From positions 124,001 through 188,000 of the forward strand of contig NZ_BBXJ01000001.1 in assembly GCF_001019715.1 (NCBI RefSeq): a DNA stretch of 64,000 nt, given 5' to 3'. Of the stretch, positions 9,498 through 19,216 are shown piece after piece. The position numbers were made by a program, and so were the translations under genes. The DNA comes from Rodentibacter caecimuris (lineage in GTDB: Bacteria > Pseudomonadota > Gammaproteobacteria > Enterobacterales > Pasteurellaceae). Under the pieces are notes generated by a model, which was not told where the DNA came from, ran no database searches, and was given only the letters and a program-made list of their open reading frames with translations. The first letter of the stretch is position 1; every line of letters begins with the position of its first letter.

Positions 9498-10052
9498 ATG
9501 GATACATTAACCCTATTAACAACACGACGCTCAAATAAAAAACTTACCTCCCCTGCACCAAGCAAAGCCCAACTTGAGCAAATTTTTCAGGCGGCACTTC
9601 ACACGCCGGATCATGGCAAATTGCAGCCTTATCACTTTGTTGTTATAGAAAATGAAGGATTGGATAAATTAGAACATTTACTCAAGGAAGCCTCGGTAGA
9701 ACTCAACCTTGGCGAAGAGCGCTTAAAAAAAGCCGAAAAACTTGCTCATCGCGCGCCGATGGTCATTGCGGTTATCGCTAAAATTAATCCTGATGTGGAA
9801 AAAGTACCCACTTGGGAACAGCTACTTACCGCCGGCTGTGCCGCTTACGGCATTCAACTTGCCGCCAATGCGCAAGGTTTTGATAATGTTTGGATTACGG
9901 GAAAATGGATCAATGGAAGTGCGTTACGGCACGCCCTTGGCTGTCGCAAACAAGACAAAATTGTAGCGTTATTGATGCTTGGTACGGCGGCGGAAAAACT
10001 TGAACGTGAATCACGTGGCGGGAATGTTGAAGAATTTGTAAGCTACCTATAG
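9498..10052 (+). CDS. ydjA: YdjA-type NAD(P)H nitroreductase
   Basis: A 184-residue flavoprotein of the nitroreductase family, YdjA subfamily. It opens with LLTTRRSNKKL, the FMN-phosphate-binding RRS motif, followed by HTPDHGKLQPYHFVVIE, the conserved family segment. Its length is close to the roughly 183 residues of E. coli YdjA. It should be an FMN-dependent dimeric oxidoreductase of uncertain physiological substrate. It is divergent from sppA and ends at an uptake-signal hairpin shared with metX. Confidence 0.9.
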   Translation: MDTLTLLTTRRSNKKLTSPAPSKAQLEQIFQAALHTPDHGKLQPYHFVVIENEGLDKLEHLLKEASVELNLGEERLKKAEKLAHRAPMVIAVIAKINPDVEKVPTWEQLLTAGCAAYGIQLAANAQGFDNVWITGKWINGSALRHALGCRKQDKIVALLMLGTAAEKLERESRGGNVEEFVSYL

Positions 10053-10083
10053 AAAAGTGCGGTAGAAATTACCGCACTTTTTA
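10053..10083. terminator. Uptake-signal inverted pair acting as terminator (ydjA/metX)
   Basis: AAAAGTGCGGTA, a 4-base loop, then TTACCGCACTTTT followed by T residues: two DNA uptake signals in inverted orientation form a 12-bp stem between converging genes. Termination is inferred from its form and position; the uptake-signal identity is direct. Confidence 0.82.
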
Positions 10084-11166
10084 ATTTTTACCTGCCAAGC
10101 CTTCACTAATCCACTTATCAAATCCATCGTAATCAACCAAAAAGGCATCATGCCCATAAACCGATGGAAATTCGTAAAAATTCAAGGAAACATTACTTTG
10201 TTCTAAAAGCTGCTTGGTTTTATGTAAATCAATGGATTTAAACAGTTGATCGGTTGTTACCGAAATCAGCGTATAGCGTGCTTTGATACGTGAAAGCGCG
10301 GCTTTAACATCAGAATAGCCCAAGCTCGGATCATACATATCCAAGGCGCGAAGCAAATGCAAATAGCTGTTGGCATCAAAGCGTTCAAGGAATTTTTTAC
10401 CTTGGTAAGTCAGATAAGATTCTACTTGGAAATAATCTCCCCAAAAATCTCCTTCCGATTTAGTCGCCCGTCCAAACGCTTTAGCAAGCTGTAAATCCGT
10501 ACGATAAGTCAGCATTCCTAACATACGGGCAATGGATAAACCTTGATCGGGCGGTGCGCCATCATAATAATCTCCGCCATTAAAATTGGGATCATTAATC
10601 ACAGCCTGACGCATAACATGATTAAATCCTATGGCTTCCGCACTGAAAAAAAGTGATGAACAAAGATTAACGATATTATCGACAAAATCCGGATATTCAA
10701 TGCCCCATTGGGTTGCTTGCATTCCGCCGAAAGATCCGCCAATCACCGCTTTCAAGTGTGTTACGCCTAAATGATCTAACAGTGCTTTTTGCACATGCAC
10801 AATGTCCTGTACTGTAATATTCGGAAATTGGCTACCATAAGGCTTGCCCGTTTTAGGATTAACGGAAGCCGGCCCTGTCGTGCCTTTGCAGCCGCCCAAT
10901 ACATTCGAGCAAATAAAAAAATAACGGGAAGTATCTAGCGCAAGACCATCGCCCATAAAATTCTGCCACCAGCCGTTTTTTTCTTTATCCGAAAAATAAG
11001 GCTGCGCATCCCCGGTTAGCGCATGGCAAATTAGCACGATGTTATTTTTATCCGCATTCAATGTCCCGTAAGTTTGATAAGCCACGTTAATCAGCGAAAT
11101 TTCACCGCCCAACATAAGTTGTAGCGGATTATCTTGAAAAAGCACCACATTTTGGACAGACGACAT
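10081..11166 (-). CDS. metX: Homoserine O-acetyltransferase (MetX)
   Basis: A 361-residue alpha/beta-hydrolase-fold acyltransferase that activates homoserine for methionine synthesis. The nucleophile serine lies in GGSFGGMQ (S145), the acid is D306 (TTDQLF) and the histidine H339 (YGHDAF), giving a complete catalytic triad. The family segment [19 protein letters not shown] is present. Acetyl versus succinyl specificity cannot be settled by family name alone, because some MetX-like enzymes use succinyl-CoA. Enteric bacteria use MetA instead, so MetX fits Pasteurellaceae. A promoter with a MetJ-like operator lies just upstream. Confidence 0.94.
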   Translation of the reverse strand: MSSVQNVVLFQDNPLQLMLGGEISLINVAYQTYGTLNADKNNIVLICHALTGDAQPYFSDKEKNGWWQNFMGDGLALDTSRYFFICSNVLGGCKGTTGPASVNPKTGKPYGSQFPNITVQDIVHVQKALLDHLGVTHLKAVIGGSFGGMQATQWGIEYPDFVDNIVNLCSSLFFSAEAIGFNHVMRQAVINDPNFNGGDYYDGAPPDQGLSIARMLGMLTYRTDLQLAKAFGRATKSEGDFWGDYFQVESYLTYQGKKFLERFDANSYLHLLRALDMYDPSLGYSDVKAALSRIKARYTLISVTTDQLFKSIDLHKTKQLLEQSNVSLNFYEFPSVYGHDAFLVDYDGFDKWISEGLAGKN

Positions 11167-11201
11167 TGAAAACCTACTGCGTGAAATTAAAGATGTTTCA
11201 A

Positions 11202-11253
11202 ATTATCAACAGCTTATTATCTTTGTCAAGAAATTTTAGCCGTCTAAACGGCT
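11202..11253 (-). promoter_or_regulatory. metX promoter with candidate MetJ operator (two met boxes)
   Basis: On the minus strand, TTGACA (11224-11229) and GATAAT (11202-11207) are 16 bases apart, a good sigma-70 promoter 36 bases before metX. Eight bases upstream of the -35, AGCCGTCTAAACGGCT (11238-11253) matches two tandem met boxes (AGACGTCT twice) at 13 of 16 positions. It also sits in a perfect 8-bp inverted repeat, so another palindrome-binding regulator is possible. MetJ control is inferred. Confidence 0.62.
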
Positions 11254-11393
11254 AAACCAACATAGTGAGCGGTGAACACAAAATTCAGCTTGAACTTACC
11301 TCAAGTTTTCATTATTTTAGTTACATGATTGATTCAAAATTATCTCTCAAAATGACCGCACTTTCCCTTTGGCATCGTTTTCATTTAAAAAAA

Positions 11394-12026
11394 ATGATTC
11401 GCCGGATGTACTGCGTGAGCCTATCTTTTCTTTTAGCTTGTCTGATAATCGATCAATCTATCAGTTTCTATGTTCGTGACAGCGTATTTGAAAAAGTGGA
11501 TAAATTGCCCTACCGCCCTTACGGAGTCGTACTCGGCACATCAAAATATGTTGCTACCGGCAAAACCAACGATTACTACACCAATCGTCTTACTGCGGCA
11601 AAAACACTTCTCGAAAATCAAAAAGTGAGTTATCTTCTGCTCAGTGGTGATAATCGGACATTACAATATAATGAGCCGCGCACAATGTTGAGGGATTTAC
11701 GAAAAATGAATGTGCCGAGAGATCGTCTTTTCCTGGATTTTGCCGGTTTCCGTACATTAGATTCTGTGGTGCGTGCCAATAAAGTTTTCCAAGTCCCTTC
11801 TTATATTATTATCAGCCAAAAATTTCATTGTGAGCGAGCCCTGTTTATCGCCAAATATTATGATATTGATGCGATTTGTTTCGCCGCCAAACAGCCCGAT
11901 GTCTATTTCGGTACACGTATTCGAGAAACCTTTGCCCGCCTGAAAGCAATCTTTGATTTGGCAATTGGTATTCAACCTTATTTTCTAGGCAAACCGGAGC
12001 CTCTCCCACTTCCTGATAATGAATGA
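11394..12026 (+). CDS. sanA: SanA-like envelope protein (DUF218/YdcF family)
   Basis: An N-terminal membrane helix is followed by a DUF218 domain. It strongly resembles E. coli SanA: LPYRPYGVVLGTSKY, LLLSGDN, DLRKMNVPRD, FAGFRTLDSVVR and FHCERALFIAKYY occur in the same order. SanA affects the envelope permeability barrier (vancomycin exclusion at high temperature); the biochemical activity is unknown. The frame is open back to 11265, but I prefer the ATG at 11394 (MIRRMYC), which puts the helix 7-10 residues from the start as in E. coli. No start has a clear Shine-Dalgarno sequence, and ATGs at 11325 and 11352 remain possible. Confidence 0.85.
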   Translation: MIRRMYCVSLSFLLACLIIDQSISFYVRDSVFEKVDKLPYRPYGVVLGTSKYVATGKTNDYYTNRLTAAKTLLENQKVSYLLLSGDNRTLQYNEPRTMLRDLRKMNVPRDRLFLDFAGFRTLDSVVRANKVFQVPSYIIISQKFHCERALFIAKYYDIDAICFAAKQPDVYFGTRIRETFARLKAIFDLAIGIQPYFLGKPEPLPLPDNE

Positions 12027-12138
12027 AAAATCTAACCGGCTTTTTATGAAATCCATTTGACAATGTTTGACTAAATCGTTATTTCTATGCTTTTGCAAAC
12101 ACTATACTTAGAACATTCATTTAACAGGAGAATATTTT

Positions 12139-13491
12139 ATGTCTCATTTATCTGTCGCTAAATTCGGCGGTACTTCCGTTGCCAACTACGCAGCAATGAC
12201 AGCCTGTGCAAAAATTATTATTAATGATCCAAACACGCGCATTGTTGTCCTTTCAGCCTCTGCCGGCGTCACAAATCTTTTGGTGGAACTTGCCAATGGT
12301 GTGGAAACGGAAAAACGCAGAAGATTAGTTGGGGAAGTACGTCAAATTCAAGAAAATATTTTAAACGAACTGAAAGACGATTCTCTTGTTCGACCAATCA
12401 TTGAAAAATATATTGAGAATATTGAATATCTTTCCGAAGCCGCAAGCCTTGCTACCTCAACCGCCTTGACAGACGAATTAATCAGCCACGGCGAAATGAT
12501 GTCAACACAAATTTTTATTGAAATTTTGCGTGAACAAAATAAAAGTGCGAGTTGGATAGATATGCGTAGTATTGTGGCAACCAATAATCATTTTGGCAAA
12601 GCTGTACCGGATGACGAAAAAACCCAACGCAATAGCGACAATATTTTAAAACCATTGATTGACCGTGGTGAATTAATCATTACCCAAGGTTTTATCGGTC
12701 GTGAACCGGGCGGGAAAACGACAACATTGGGGCGTGGCGGTAGCGACTACTCCGCTGCACTCTTAGCCGAGGTATTAAATGCAAAAGATGTATTAATTTG
12801 GACTGATGTTGCCGGCATTTACAGCACGGATCCCCGTATTGTACCAACAGCACAACGCATTGATACAATGAGTTTTGCAGAGGCTGCGGAAATGGCAACC
12901 TTCGGCGCCAAAGTACTTCATCCGGCAACATTATTGCCTGCCGTTCGCAGCAATATTCCCGTATATGTGGGTTCAAGCAAAGCACCACAAGACGGAGGAA
13001 CTTGGGTAACCCGCGATCCGCAGCCCAGACCGACTTTCCGTGCGATTGCATTGCGCAGAGATCAAACGTTATTGACCCTTTCCAGCCTGAGTATGCTACA
13101 CGCCCAAGGTTTCTTGGCAAACGTATTCAGTATCTTGGCAAAACACAAAATTTCCGTAGATACCATTACCACATCGGAAATAAGCATTGCTTTAACGCTT
13201 GATAAAACAGGCTCAAGCTCATCCGGTACAACATTACTTTCAGGCGAATTGTTGGAAGAGCTAAGCCAATATTGTACGGTAAAAGTCGATACCGGTTTAT
13301 CCCTTGTCGCACTTATCGGAAACGAACTCCATATTGCGTCGGGTATCGCAAAACGTATTTTTGAAACGCTGGAATCTTACAATGTTCGTATGATCAGCTA
13401 CGGAGCCAGTACTAATAATATCTGTATGTTAGTACAGAGTGAACACGCCGATGAGGTGGTTCGCTCGTTACATAAATCGTTGTTTGAATAA
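12139..13491 (+). CDS. lysC: Aspartokinase III, lysine-sensitive type
   Basis: A 450-residue monofunctional aspartate kinase, first step of the aspartate-family pathway. KFGGTSVAN (residues 8-16) is the kinase start motif and TTTLGRGGSDYSAALLAE the substrate/ATP region. Two C-terminal ACT repeats follow from about residue 310, where lysine binds in this class. It is nearly collinear with E. coli LysC. AGGAG precedes the ATG. The upstream gap is only 112 bases and I see no lysine riboswitch in it, unlike E. coli lysC. Confidence 0.95.
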   Translation: MSHLSVAKFGGTSVANYAAMTACAKIIINDPNTRIVVLSASAGVTNLLVELANGVETEKRRRLVGEVRQIQENILNELKDDSLVRPIIEKYIENIEYLSEAASLATSTALTDELISHGEMMSTQIFIEILREQNKSASWIDMRSIVATNNHFGKAVPDDEKTQRNSDNILKPLIDRGELIITQGFIGREPGGKTTTLGRGGSDYSAALLAEVLNAKDVLIWTDVAGIYSTDPRIVPTAQRIDTMSFAEAAEMATFGAKVLHPATLLPAVRSNIPVYVGSSKAPQDGGTWVTRDPQPRPTFRAIALRRDQTLLTLSSLSMLHAQGFLANVFSILAKHKISVDTITTSEISIALTLDKTGSSSSGTTLLSGELLEELSQYCTVKVDTGLSLVALIGNELHIASGIAKRIFETLESYNVRMISYGASTNNICMLVQSEHADEVVRSLHKSLFE

Positions 13492-13507
13492 TACCCGTTA
13501 CCTGAAT

Positions 13508-13541
13508 GAAGTCACTTTTGAACCAATCAAAATGTGACTTC
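13508..13541 (+). terminator. Hairpin after lysC
   Basis: GAAGTCAC and GTGACTTC form an 8-bp stem, extended by TTTGA/TCAAA with small mismatches. The T-run that follows is broken, so it may be a weak terminator. Confidence 0.5.
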
Positions 13542-13640
13542 AATATTGTTACCCTTTTGTTCTTACTAAGCTGTAAATAATGCAGAAAGGAGGGGAACCT
13601 TAAAATAAAATCTCAATAAAAAACGAATAGGAAAAATAGT

Positions 13641-14435
13641 ATGTCATATTTAAAGACACTAAAAACACTCGTCATTTCAACCGCACTTTGTGGTGTAATC
13701 GGCTATGCATCAGGCTATTGGCTAAACGCAAAATGGAAAACAGAAGTGGAAATCACTCATCCTACCCTATCCGAACTGGGCAATTATTATTCCCTCCACT
13801 CTATGTACCAACTCATGCAAGGGAAAGATACAACGGATAGTAAAGTTACCGAATTAGTCTATCAAAATTTTACCAAACAGTTGGTTTCTTATGATAACTT
13901 AAAACACTTTTGGGAAAACTCAAGCTATTACAAGCAAAAAATCAGTAAAAACACGACAGACCATGCCCGACTATTAAATGATTTAATCAACAATACCCAC
14001 TTCCAGCCGCTCAGTTATAACACCGGAAAAATTACCATTACATTAAGTGAAGCGGGAGAATCACAAGCATTGCTTTCCTCACTTCTTGATAATAGTAATA
14101 CCATTACAAGAAAAATGATGTATGCCGACCTCATTCTCCAATGGAAAAATTTATTTACTCAAGTAAAAACCGCAGCAGAACTCAATTTGGGCAATATTCC
14201 TTACGGTAATAGCGTGGAACGTCAAGATTGGCAGGGAAAACTCAATATGATGAAATCCGTTAATCCGCTTGACGAGAATTTTACCGCATTTCATTTCACT
14301 AAAAGTCCACAGCAGATGGAAATAAGAGGGTCAAACAGTTGGGGATGTCTAGGTGCCGGAATCGGTCTGTTGATAGGGTTATTCGTGATTTTATTTCGCA
14401 GTGAACGAAAAGCCATTAATTCACCGTTAAATTGA
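13641..14435 (+). CDS. Wzz-like two-helix membrane protein (chain-length determinant-like)
   Basis: A 264-residue protein with a membrane helix at about residues 9-28, a long periplasmic middle part rich in polar and helical sequence, and a second helix at about 234-252 (GAGIGLLIGLFVILF) followed by a short basic tail. This two-helix layout with a glycine-rich C-terminal helix is typical of Wzz/polysaccharide co-polymerases, which set polymer length. It stands alone, without glycosyltransferases or a polymerase, so the role is uncertain. AGGAAAA precedes the ATG. An uptake signal sits near its start (about 13680). The family call is by topology and weak similarity only. Confidence 0.55.
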   Translation: MSYLKTLKTLVISTALCGVIGYASGYWLNAKWKTEVEITHPTLSELGNYYSLHSMYQLMQGKDTTDSKVTELVYQNFTKQLVSYDNLKHFWENSSYYKQKISKNTTDHARLLNDLINNTHFQPLSYNTGKITITLSEAGESQALLSSLLDNSNTITRKMMYADLILQWKNLFTQVKTAAELNLGNIPYGNSVERQDWQGKLNMMKSVNPLDENFTAFHFTKSPQQMEIRGSNSWGCLGAGIGLLIGLFVILFRSERKAINSPLN

Positions 14436-14615
14436 AGGCGTAGGCGTAGCAAAACTAGAAAGTCACAGCAGAATAGTTTAATATAGCGGGTCGTGATTCG
14501 TTCTAAATTAATATTCATCCCTCAATTAAAGTATAGAATTTAATTTTTAGGGTAATAAAAAAGAATAAAAAAACATCCGGCTATTCATTTCATTTGATCA
14601 ATCAACCAAATTTAA

Positions 14616-15926
<1,311 letters not shown>

Positions 15927-15943
15927 TTTTCTTCTTATTTTTT

Positions 15944-15971
15944 GACCGCACTTAAAAGTGCGGTCTTTTTT
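15944..15971 (+). terminator. Uptake-signal hairpin terminator after purA
   Basis: GACCGCACTT, a 2-base gap, then AAGTGCGGTC and a T-run: a perfect 10-bp inverted pair of uptake signals with the form of an intrinsic terminator. Confidence 0.88.
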
Positions 15972-15994
15972 TCTTCTGTTTTGAATCACATATT

Positions 15995-16666
15995 ATGAAC
16001 GAACAAGATATTATTCATTACCTTGAAAGCCATCCTGATTTCTTTACCCGACATTCTTCACTCTTAAGAAAACTGACTTTTCATCATTCACAAAAAGGGA
16101 CGATTTCACTCATTAATGCCCAATTAAACCAACTGCGTCAACAAATTACCGCACTCACCTCACAACTTGAAAAATTACACCGACTGGCTATTCATGACGC
16201 CGATATTTTCTTCGCCTTAATGCCACTCCAAAAGAAATTGTTTCAAGCGCAAGATTTTCGTTCTATCGAAAAAAAATTAGATCAATGGGCAAAATCTTAT
16301 GAATTGGAGGGCGCTAAAATTCTTCTATTTACCGATAGTTGGAAAAAAACGGAAAGTATCCCCTCGCATAATTGGGTTGATCGTAAAGCCTTTGAAATTA
16401 TTCGTTTGGAACGTTTAGGATTACGCCAATTTTATTTGGGTGAATTAAGCGGTAAAGAGAAATCTTTAATATTTTTACCGGAAGAATTGCCCATCGGTTC
16501 TGTGGCTTGCTGCCTGTTTGGTCTAAAAGATACTCACAAACCCAGCGCAATGTTGCTCTTTCGCTCACGTGATACACAACGTTTTCATAACGGACAAGAT
16601 GTTTCTTTTCTCAAACATTTAGTGGATATTGTTGATATTCATTTAGCAAGACATCTCAACCAATAA
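15995..16666 (+). CDS. DUF484 family protein (YigA-like)
   Basis: A 223-residue cytoplasmic protein. The N-terminus has IIHYLESHPDFFTRH, the family hallmark, followed by a coiled-coil stretch (about residues 35-65) and a GAF-like C-terminal half. DUF484 proteins usually lie between dapF and xerC in gammaproteobacteria; here the gene stands alone between purA and fbp. Function is unknown; GAF-like folds often bind small ligands, but nothing here identifies one. Confidence 0.8.
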   Translation: MNEQDIIHYLESHPDFFTRHSSLLRKLTFHHSQKGTISLINAQLNQLRQQITALTSQLEKLHRLAIHDADIFFALMPLQKKLFQAQDFRSIEKKLDQWAKSYELEGAKILLFTDSWKKTESIPSHNWVDRKAFEIIRLERLGLRQFYLGELSGKEKSLIFLPEELPIGSVACCLFGLKDTHKPSAMLLFRSRDTQRFHNGQDVSFLKHLVDIVDIHLARHLNQ

Positions 16667-16719
16667 ATAATAACTCAGCCTCTCCTACCGCTACGTTGCC
16701 CTATTTTGAAAATATAAAA

Positions 16720-16784
16720 TTTTGTGATCGAGATCTCATTATTGAAAATTGTCTTTTTTGTGAAAATTTTAAATATCATATAAT
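16720..16784 (+). promoter_or_regulatory. fbp promoter with CRP site
   Basis: TGTGA (16723-16727), six bases, TCTCA (16734-16738) matches the canonical CRP site TGTGA-N6-TCACA at 9 of 10 core bases. A perfect TATAAT lies at 16779-16784, which predicts transcription from about 16791. The CRP centre then falls near -60.5, the usual class I activator position. The -35 is weak, as expected for an activator-dependent promoter. cAMP-CRP control of fbp is inferred. Confidence 0.68.
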
Positions 16785-16813
16785 TACCACAAGCGTTGTT
16801 AGAAGGAAAAAGT

Positions 16814-17818
16814 ATGAAAACATTAAGTGAATTTATTGTGGAACGTCAAGCGGAATACCCTAATGCAAAAGGAGAACTAAGTGGGATTTTATCGTCGATC
16901 CGTTTATTAGCTAAGATCATTCATCGTGATATCAATAAAGCAGGGCTCACCAGTATTTTAGGTCAATCCGGCATTGAAAATGTGCAGGGTGAAAGCCAAA
17001 TGAAACTCGATCTCTTTGCTCATAATACGATGAAAGCCGCTCTTATGGCACGTGAAGAAGTAGCAGGCTTTGCCTCCGAAGAAGAAGAAAGTTTTATTGC
17101 CTTTGATACGGAACGCGGACGTAATGCGAAATATGTGATTTTAACCGATCCCCTTGATGGTTCTTCTAATATTGATGTCAATGTGTCCGTCGGGACAATT
17201 TTCTCTATTTATCGTCGAATCTCCCCTATTGGCACACCAGTAACGATGGAAGATTTCCTTCAGCCCGGCAATAGACAGGTTGCGGCAGGCTATATTGTGT
17301 ACGGTTCATCTACTATGTTGGTTTACACCACAGGGAATGGCGTGAACGGTTTCACCTATGATCCCTCTATCGGCACGTTCTGTTTATCCCATGAAAATAT
17401 GAAAATGCCAAAAGACGGGCGTATTTATTCCATCAACGAAGGGCAATACCTCAAATTCCCACAAGGCGTGAAAAAATATATTAAATATTGCCAAGAAGAA
17501 GATAAAGCGACACAACGTCCTTATGCTTCACGCTATATCGGTTCTCTTGTTGCCGATTTTCACCGCAATTTATTAAAAGGCGGAATTTATATTTATCCTA
17601 GCGCGACTAACTATCCAAAAGGGAAACTCCGCTTACTTTATGAGGGCAATCCTATGGCATTTTTGGCTGAACAAGCCGGGGGATTAGCCACTGACGGTTA
17701 TCGTCGAATTTTAGATATTGAACCGAAAGAATTACACGAGCGCATACCGTTATTTGTCGGCTCGGAACAAATGGTGAAAAAAGCAGAAGAAATGATGCTT
17801 GCCTTTAAAGAGGACTAA
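16814..17818 (+). CDS. fbp: Fructose-1,6-bisphosphatase class I
   Basis: A 334-residue gluconeogenic enzyme hydrolysing fructose 1,6-bisphosphate. The metal-binding [22 protein letters not shown] motif region is intact, as is the [19 protein letters not shown] segment. It is closely collinear with E. coli Fbp. I start at ATG 16814 ([10 protein letters not shown]) with GAAGGA upstream, not at the TTG six codons earlier. A CRP site and a TATAAT lie upstream. The gene converges with lptG across an uptake-signal hairpin. Confidence 0.96.
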   Translation: MKTLSEFIVERQAEYPNAKGELSGILSSIRLLAKIIHRDINKAGLTSILGQSGIENVQGESQMKLDLFAHNTMKAALMAREEVAGFASEEEESFIAFDTERGRNAKYVILTDPLDGSSNIDVNVSVGTIFSIYRRISPIGTPVTMEDFLQPGNRQVAAGYIVYGSSTMLVYTTGNGVNGFTYDPSIGTFCLSHENMKMPKDGRIYSINEGQYLKFPQGVKKYIKYCQEEDKATQRPYASRYIGSLVADFHRNLLKGGIYIYPSATNYPKGKLRLLYEGNPMAFLAEQAGGLATDGYRRILDIEPKELHERIPLFVGSEQMVKKAEEMMLAFKED

Positions 17819-17829
17819 CCAACCAAAAC

Positions 17830-17888
17830 AAAAGTGCGGTCAATTTCATAAGAGTTTTAAAACTCATTTGAAATTGACCGCACTTTTT
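17830..17888. terminator. Long uptake-signal hairpin between fbp and lptG
   Basis: A perfect 19-bp inverted repeat (17830-17848 with 17869-17887) contains uptake signals in opposite orientation; its loop holds a second small palindrome. T-tracts and A-tracts flank it. It probably terminates fbp and marks the outer end of the duplicated lptG tail. Confidence 0.85.
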
Positions 17889-18288
17889 TATGCCATCTAC
17901 TTTGCTAAAATTAATCCCGTTTTCGACTTAATAGCCACCAGATAACCGCAACAAATAACAAACTTGGGATTAATGCGCCAAATCTTACCGACATATTATA
18001 AACGACGATCATTTCTTCAAAAATCTCGTTTACAACATAATACAAGAAACCAAAACAAATTCCCTTCAAGTAAGTTTTAAAATTCATTTGAAATTAACCA
18101 CACTACACTTTTTATGCTATCTACCTTGCTAAAATTAATCCCGTTTTCGACTTAATAGCCACCAGATAATCGCAATAAATAACAAACTTGGGATTAATGC
18201 GCCAAACACTGCCGGCATATTATAAACAACGCTCATTTGCCCAAAAATCTCATTGACCACATAAAACAAGAAACCAAAACAAATTCCC
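17844..18288. repeat. Tandem direct duplication of the lptG tail and flank (two units of about 220 bp)
   Basis: Unit one is about 17844-18064 and unit two about 18065-18288. Both run from a CATTTGAAATT-containing flank through the gene end to CAAACAAATTCCC-like sequence. Unit one has an intact uptake signal; in unit two the matching site has decayed (ACCACACTACACTT). This indicates an old duplication, not an assembly error. Confidence 0.85.
17911..18064 (-). pseudogene. Duplicated, decayed 3' end of lptG
   Basis: Read on the minus strand, this segment encodes about 50 residues that match the C-terminus of LptG directly upstream, ending in the same WWLLSRKRD-stop. The two copies are about 90% identical in DNA over 153 bases (I count 16 differences), and about nine of 50 residues differ. 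The copy here has lost a glycine and a proline that the full-length gene keeps (IFEEM for IFGQM, YNMSV for YNMPA). It has no start codon or promoter, so it is a remnant. The duplication extends into the downstream flank (17844-18064 against 18065-18288). Confidence 0.85.
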
Positions 18289-19211
18289 GTTACAATTCTT
18301 GCGCCTGCCGTCACGCTACGCAAAGATCCGAAAATAAAGGATAAGGCAAGCATCATCATCACACCGACAGAAATCGGCTGAAAAACTTTACGCCAAAAAG
18401 TTAATTCAAAGCGCCGAGCGTCTTGCCCGGTTTCTTTTAAAAAGTGGATATATTCATATAATCCGCTGATAGACAACGAGGTCGGACGCAATGATACAGC
18501 CCCCAATTTATCCGGGGTTAAATTGGTTTCCCAAGATTCGGTTAAACGATTTGTCGTGACAATACTTTCTTTTTGGATCGTCGAATCGTTTACTTGATGC
18601 AGTTTCCACTTGTTTTCTTCCAAAGAATAGGTCGCCTGATTGGCGTGTTTTAACTGCGTTAAATGTCGCTTATCATCAAAGGTGTAAATATAAACATCGT
18701 TTAATTTAACATTATCCGTTACGCTACGCACAAAAACAAAACGCTGACCGTCTTTCGCCCATACGCCGTTTTTTATTGAAAGCATTGAACCGCCTGAAAT
18801 CGCTCGGGCGCGCATATCACGGGCAAACTGTTCCGTTTGCGGAATGCCCCATTCACCAATCACCATTGTTAAAATCACTAATGGTAAGGCAGTTTTCATC
18901 ACTGCCAATCCAATTCTAAAACGTGAGAAACCTGCTGATTGCATCACCACTAGTTCACTACGACTAGCCAAGTTACCAAGAGCAATCAACGCCCCCAATA
19001 ATACCGCCATAGGGAAAAATGTTTCCACATCCTTTGGTATAGTTAAAAAAGTAAAACTAACCGCTTGCAATACATCATAAGTTCCCTTACCGACACTACG
19101 GAACTGCTCCACGAATTTGATGATGGCAGACAAGCCCACAAGCATGAGCAACGTTGCAAAAATAGCCCCTAAAATGCTTTTACCAATATAACGGTCTAAG
19201 GTATTCATCAT
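18135..19211 (-). CDS. lptG: LptG, LPS export permease
   Basis: A 358-residue inner-membrane protein of the YjgP/YjgQ family. Two N-terminal helices (about 12-35 and 55-85), a third near 105-120, a periplasmic beta-jellyroll-like domain (about 140-265), and three C-terminal helices fit LptG. With LptF and the ATPase LptB it extracts lipopolysaccharide (here probably lipooligosaccharide) from the inner membrane. It follows lptF by five bases. Its 3' end is duplicated downstream (17911-18064). Confidence 0.95.
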   Translation of the reverse strand: MMNTLDRYIGKSILGAIFATLLMLVGLSAIIKFVEQFRSVGKGTYDVLQAVSFTFLTIPKDVETFFPMAVLLGALIALGNLASRSELVVMQSAGFSRFRIGLAVMKTALPLVILTMVIGEWGIPQTEQFARDMRARAISGGSMLSIKNGVWAKDGQRFVFVRSVTDNVKLNDVYIYTFDDKRHLTQLKHANQATYSLEENKWKLHQVNDSTIQKESIVTTNRLTESWETNLTPDKLGAVSLRPTSLSISGLYEYIHFLKETGQDARRFELTFWRKVFQPISVGVMMMLALSFIFGSLRSVTAGARIVTGICFGFLFYVVNEIFGQMSVVYNMPAVFGALIPSLLFIAIIWWLLSRKRD

Positions 19212-19216
19212 TTGGC

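Noticed and set aside
12027-12138. Possible lysine riboswitch before lysC
   Set aside because: The gap is too short and I could not find the conserved loops; only promoter-like TTGACA/TATACT pieces are present.
12692-13120. 142-codon open frame opposite lysC
   Set aside because: Shadow of the conserved lysC coding sequence; composition is typical of an antisense frame.
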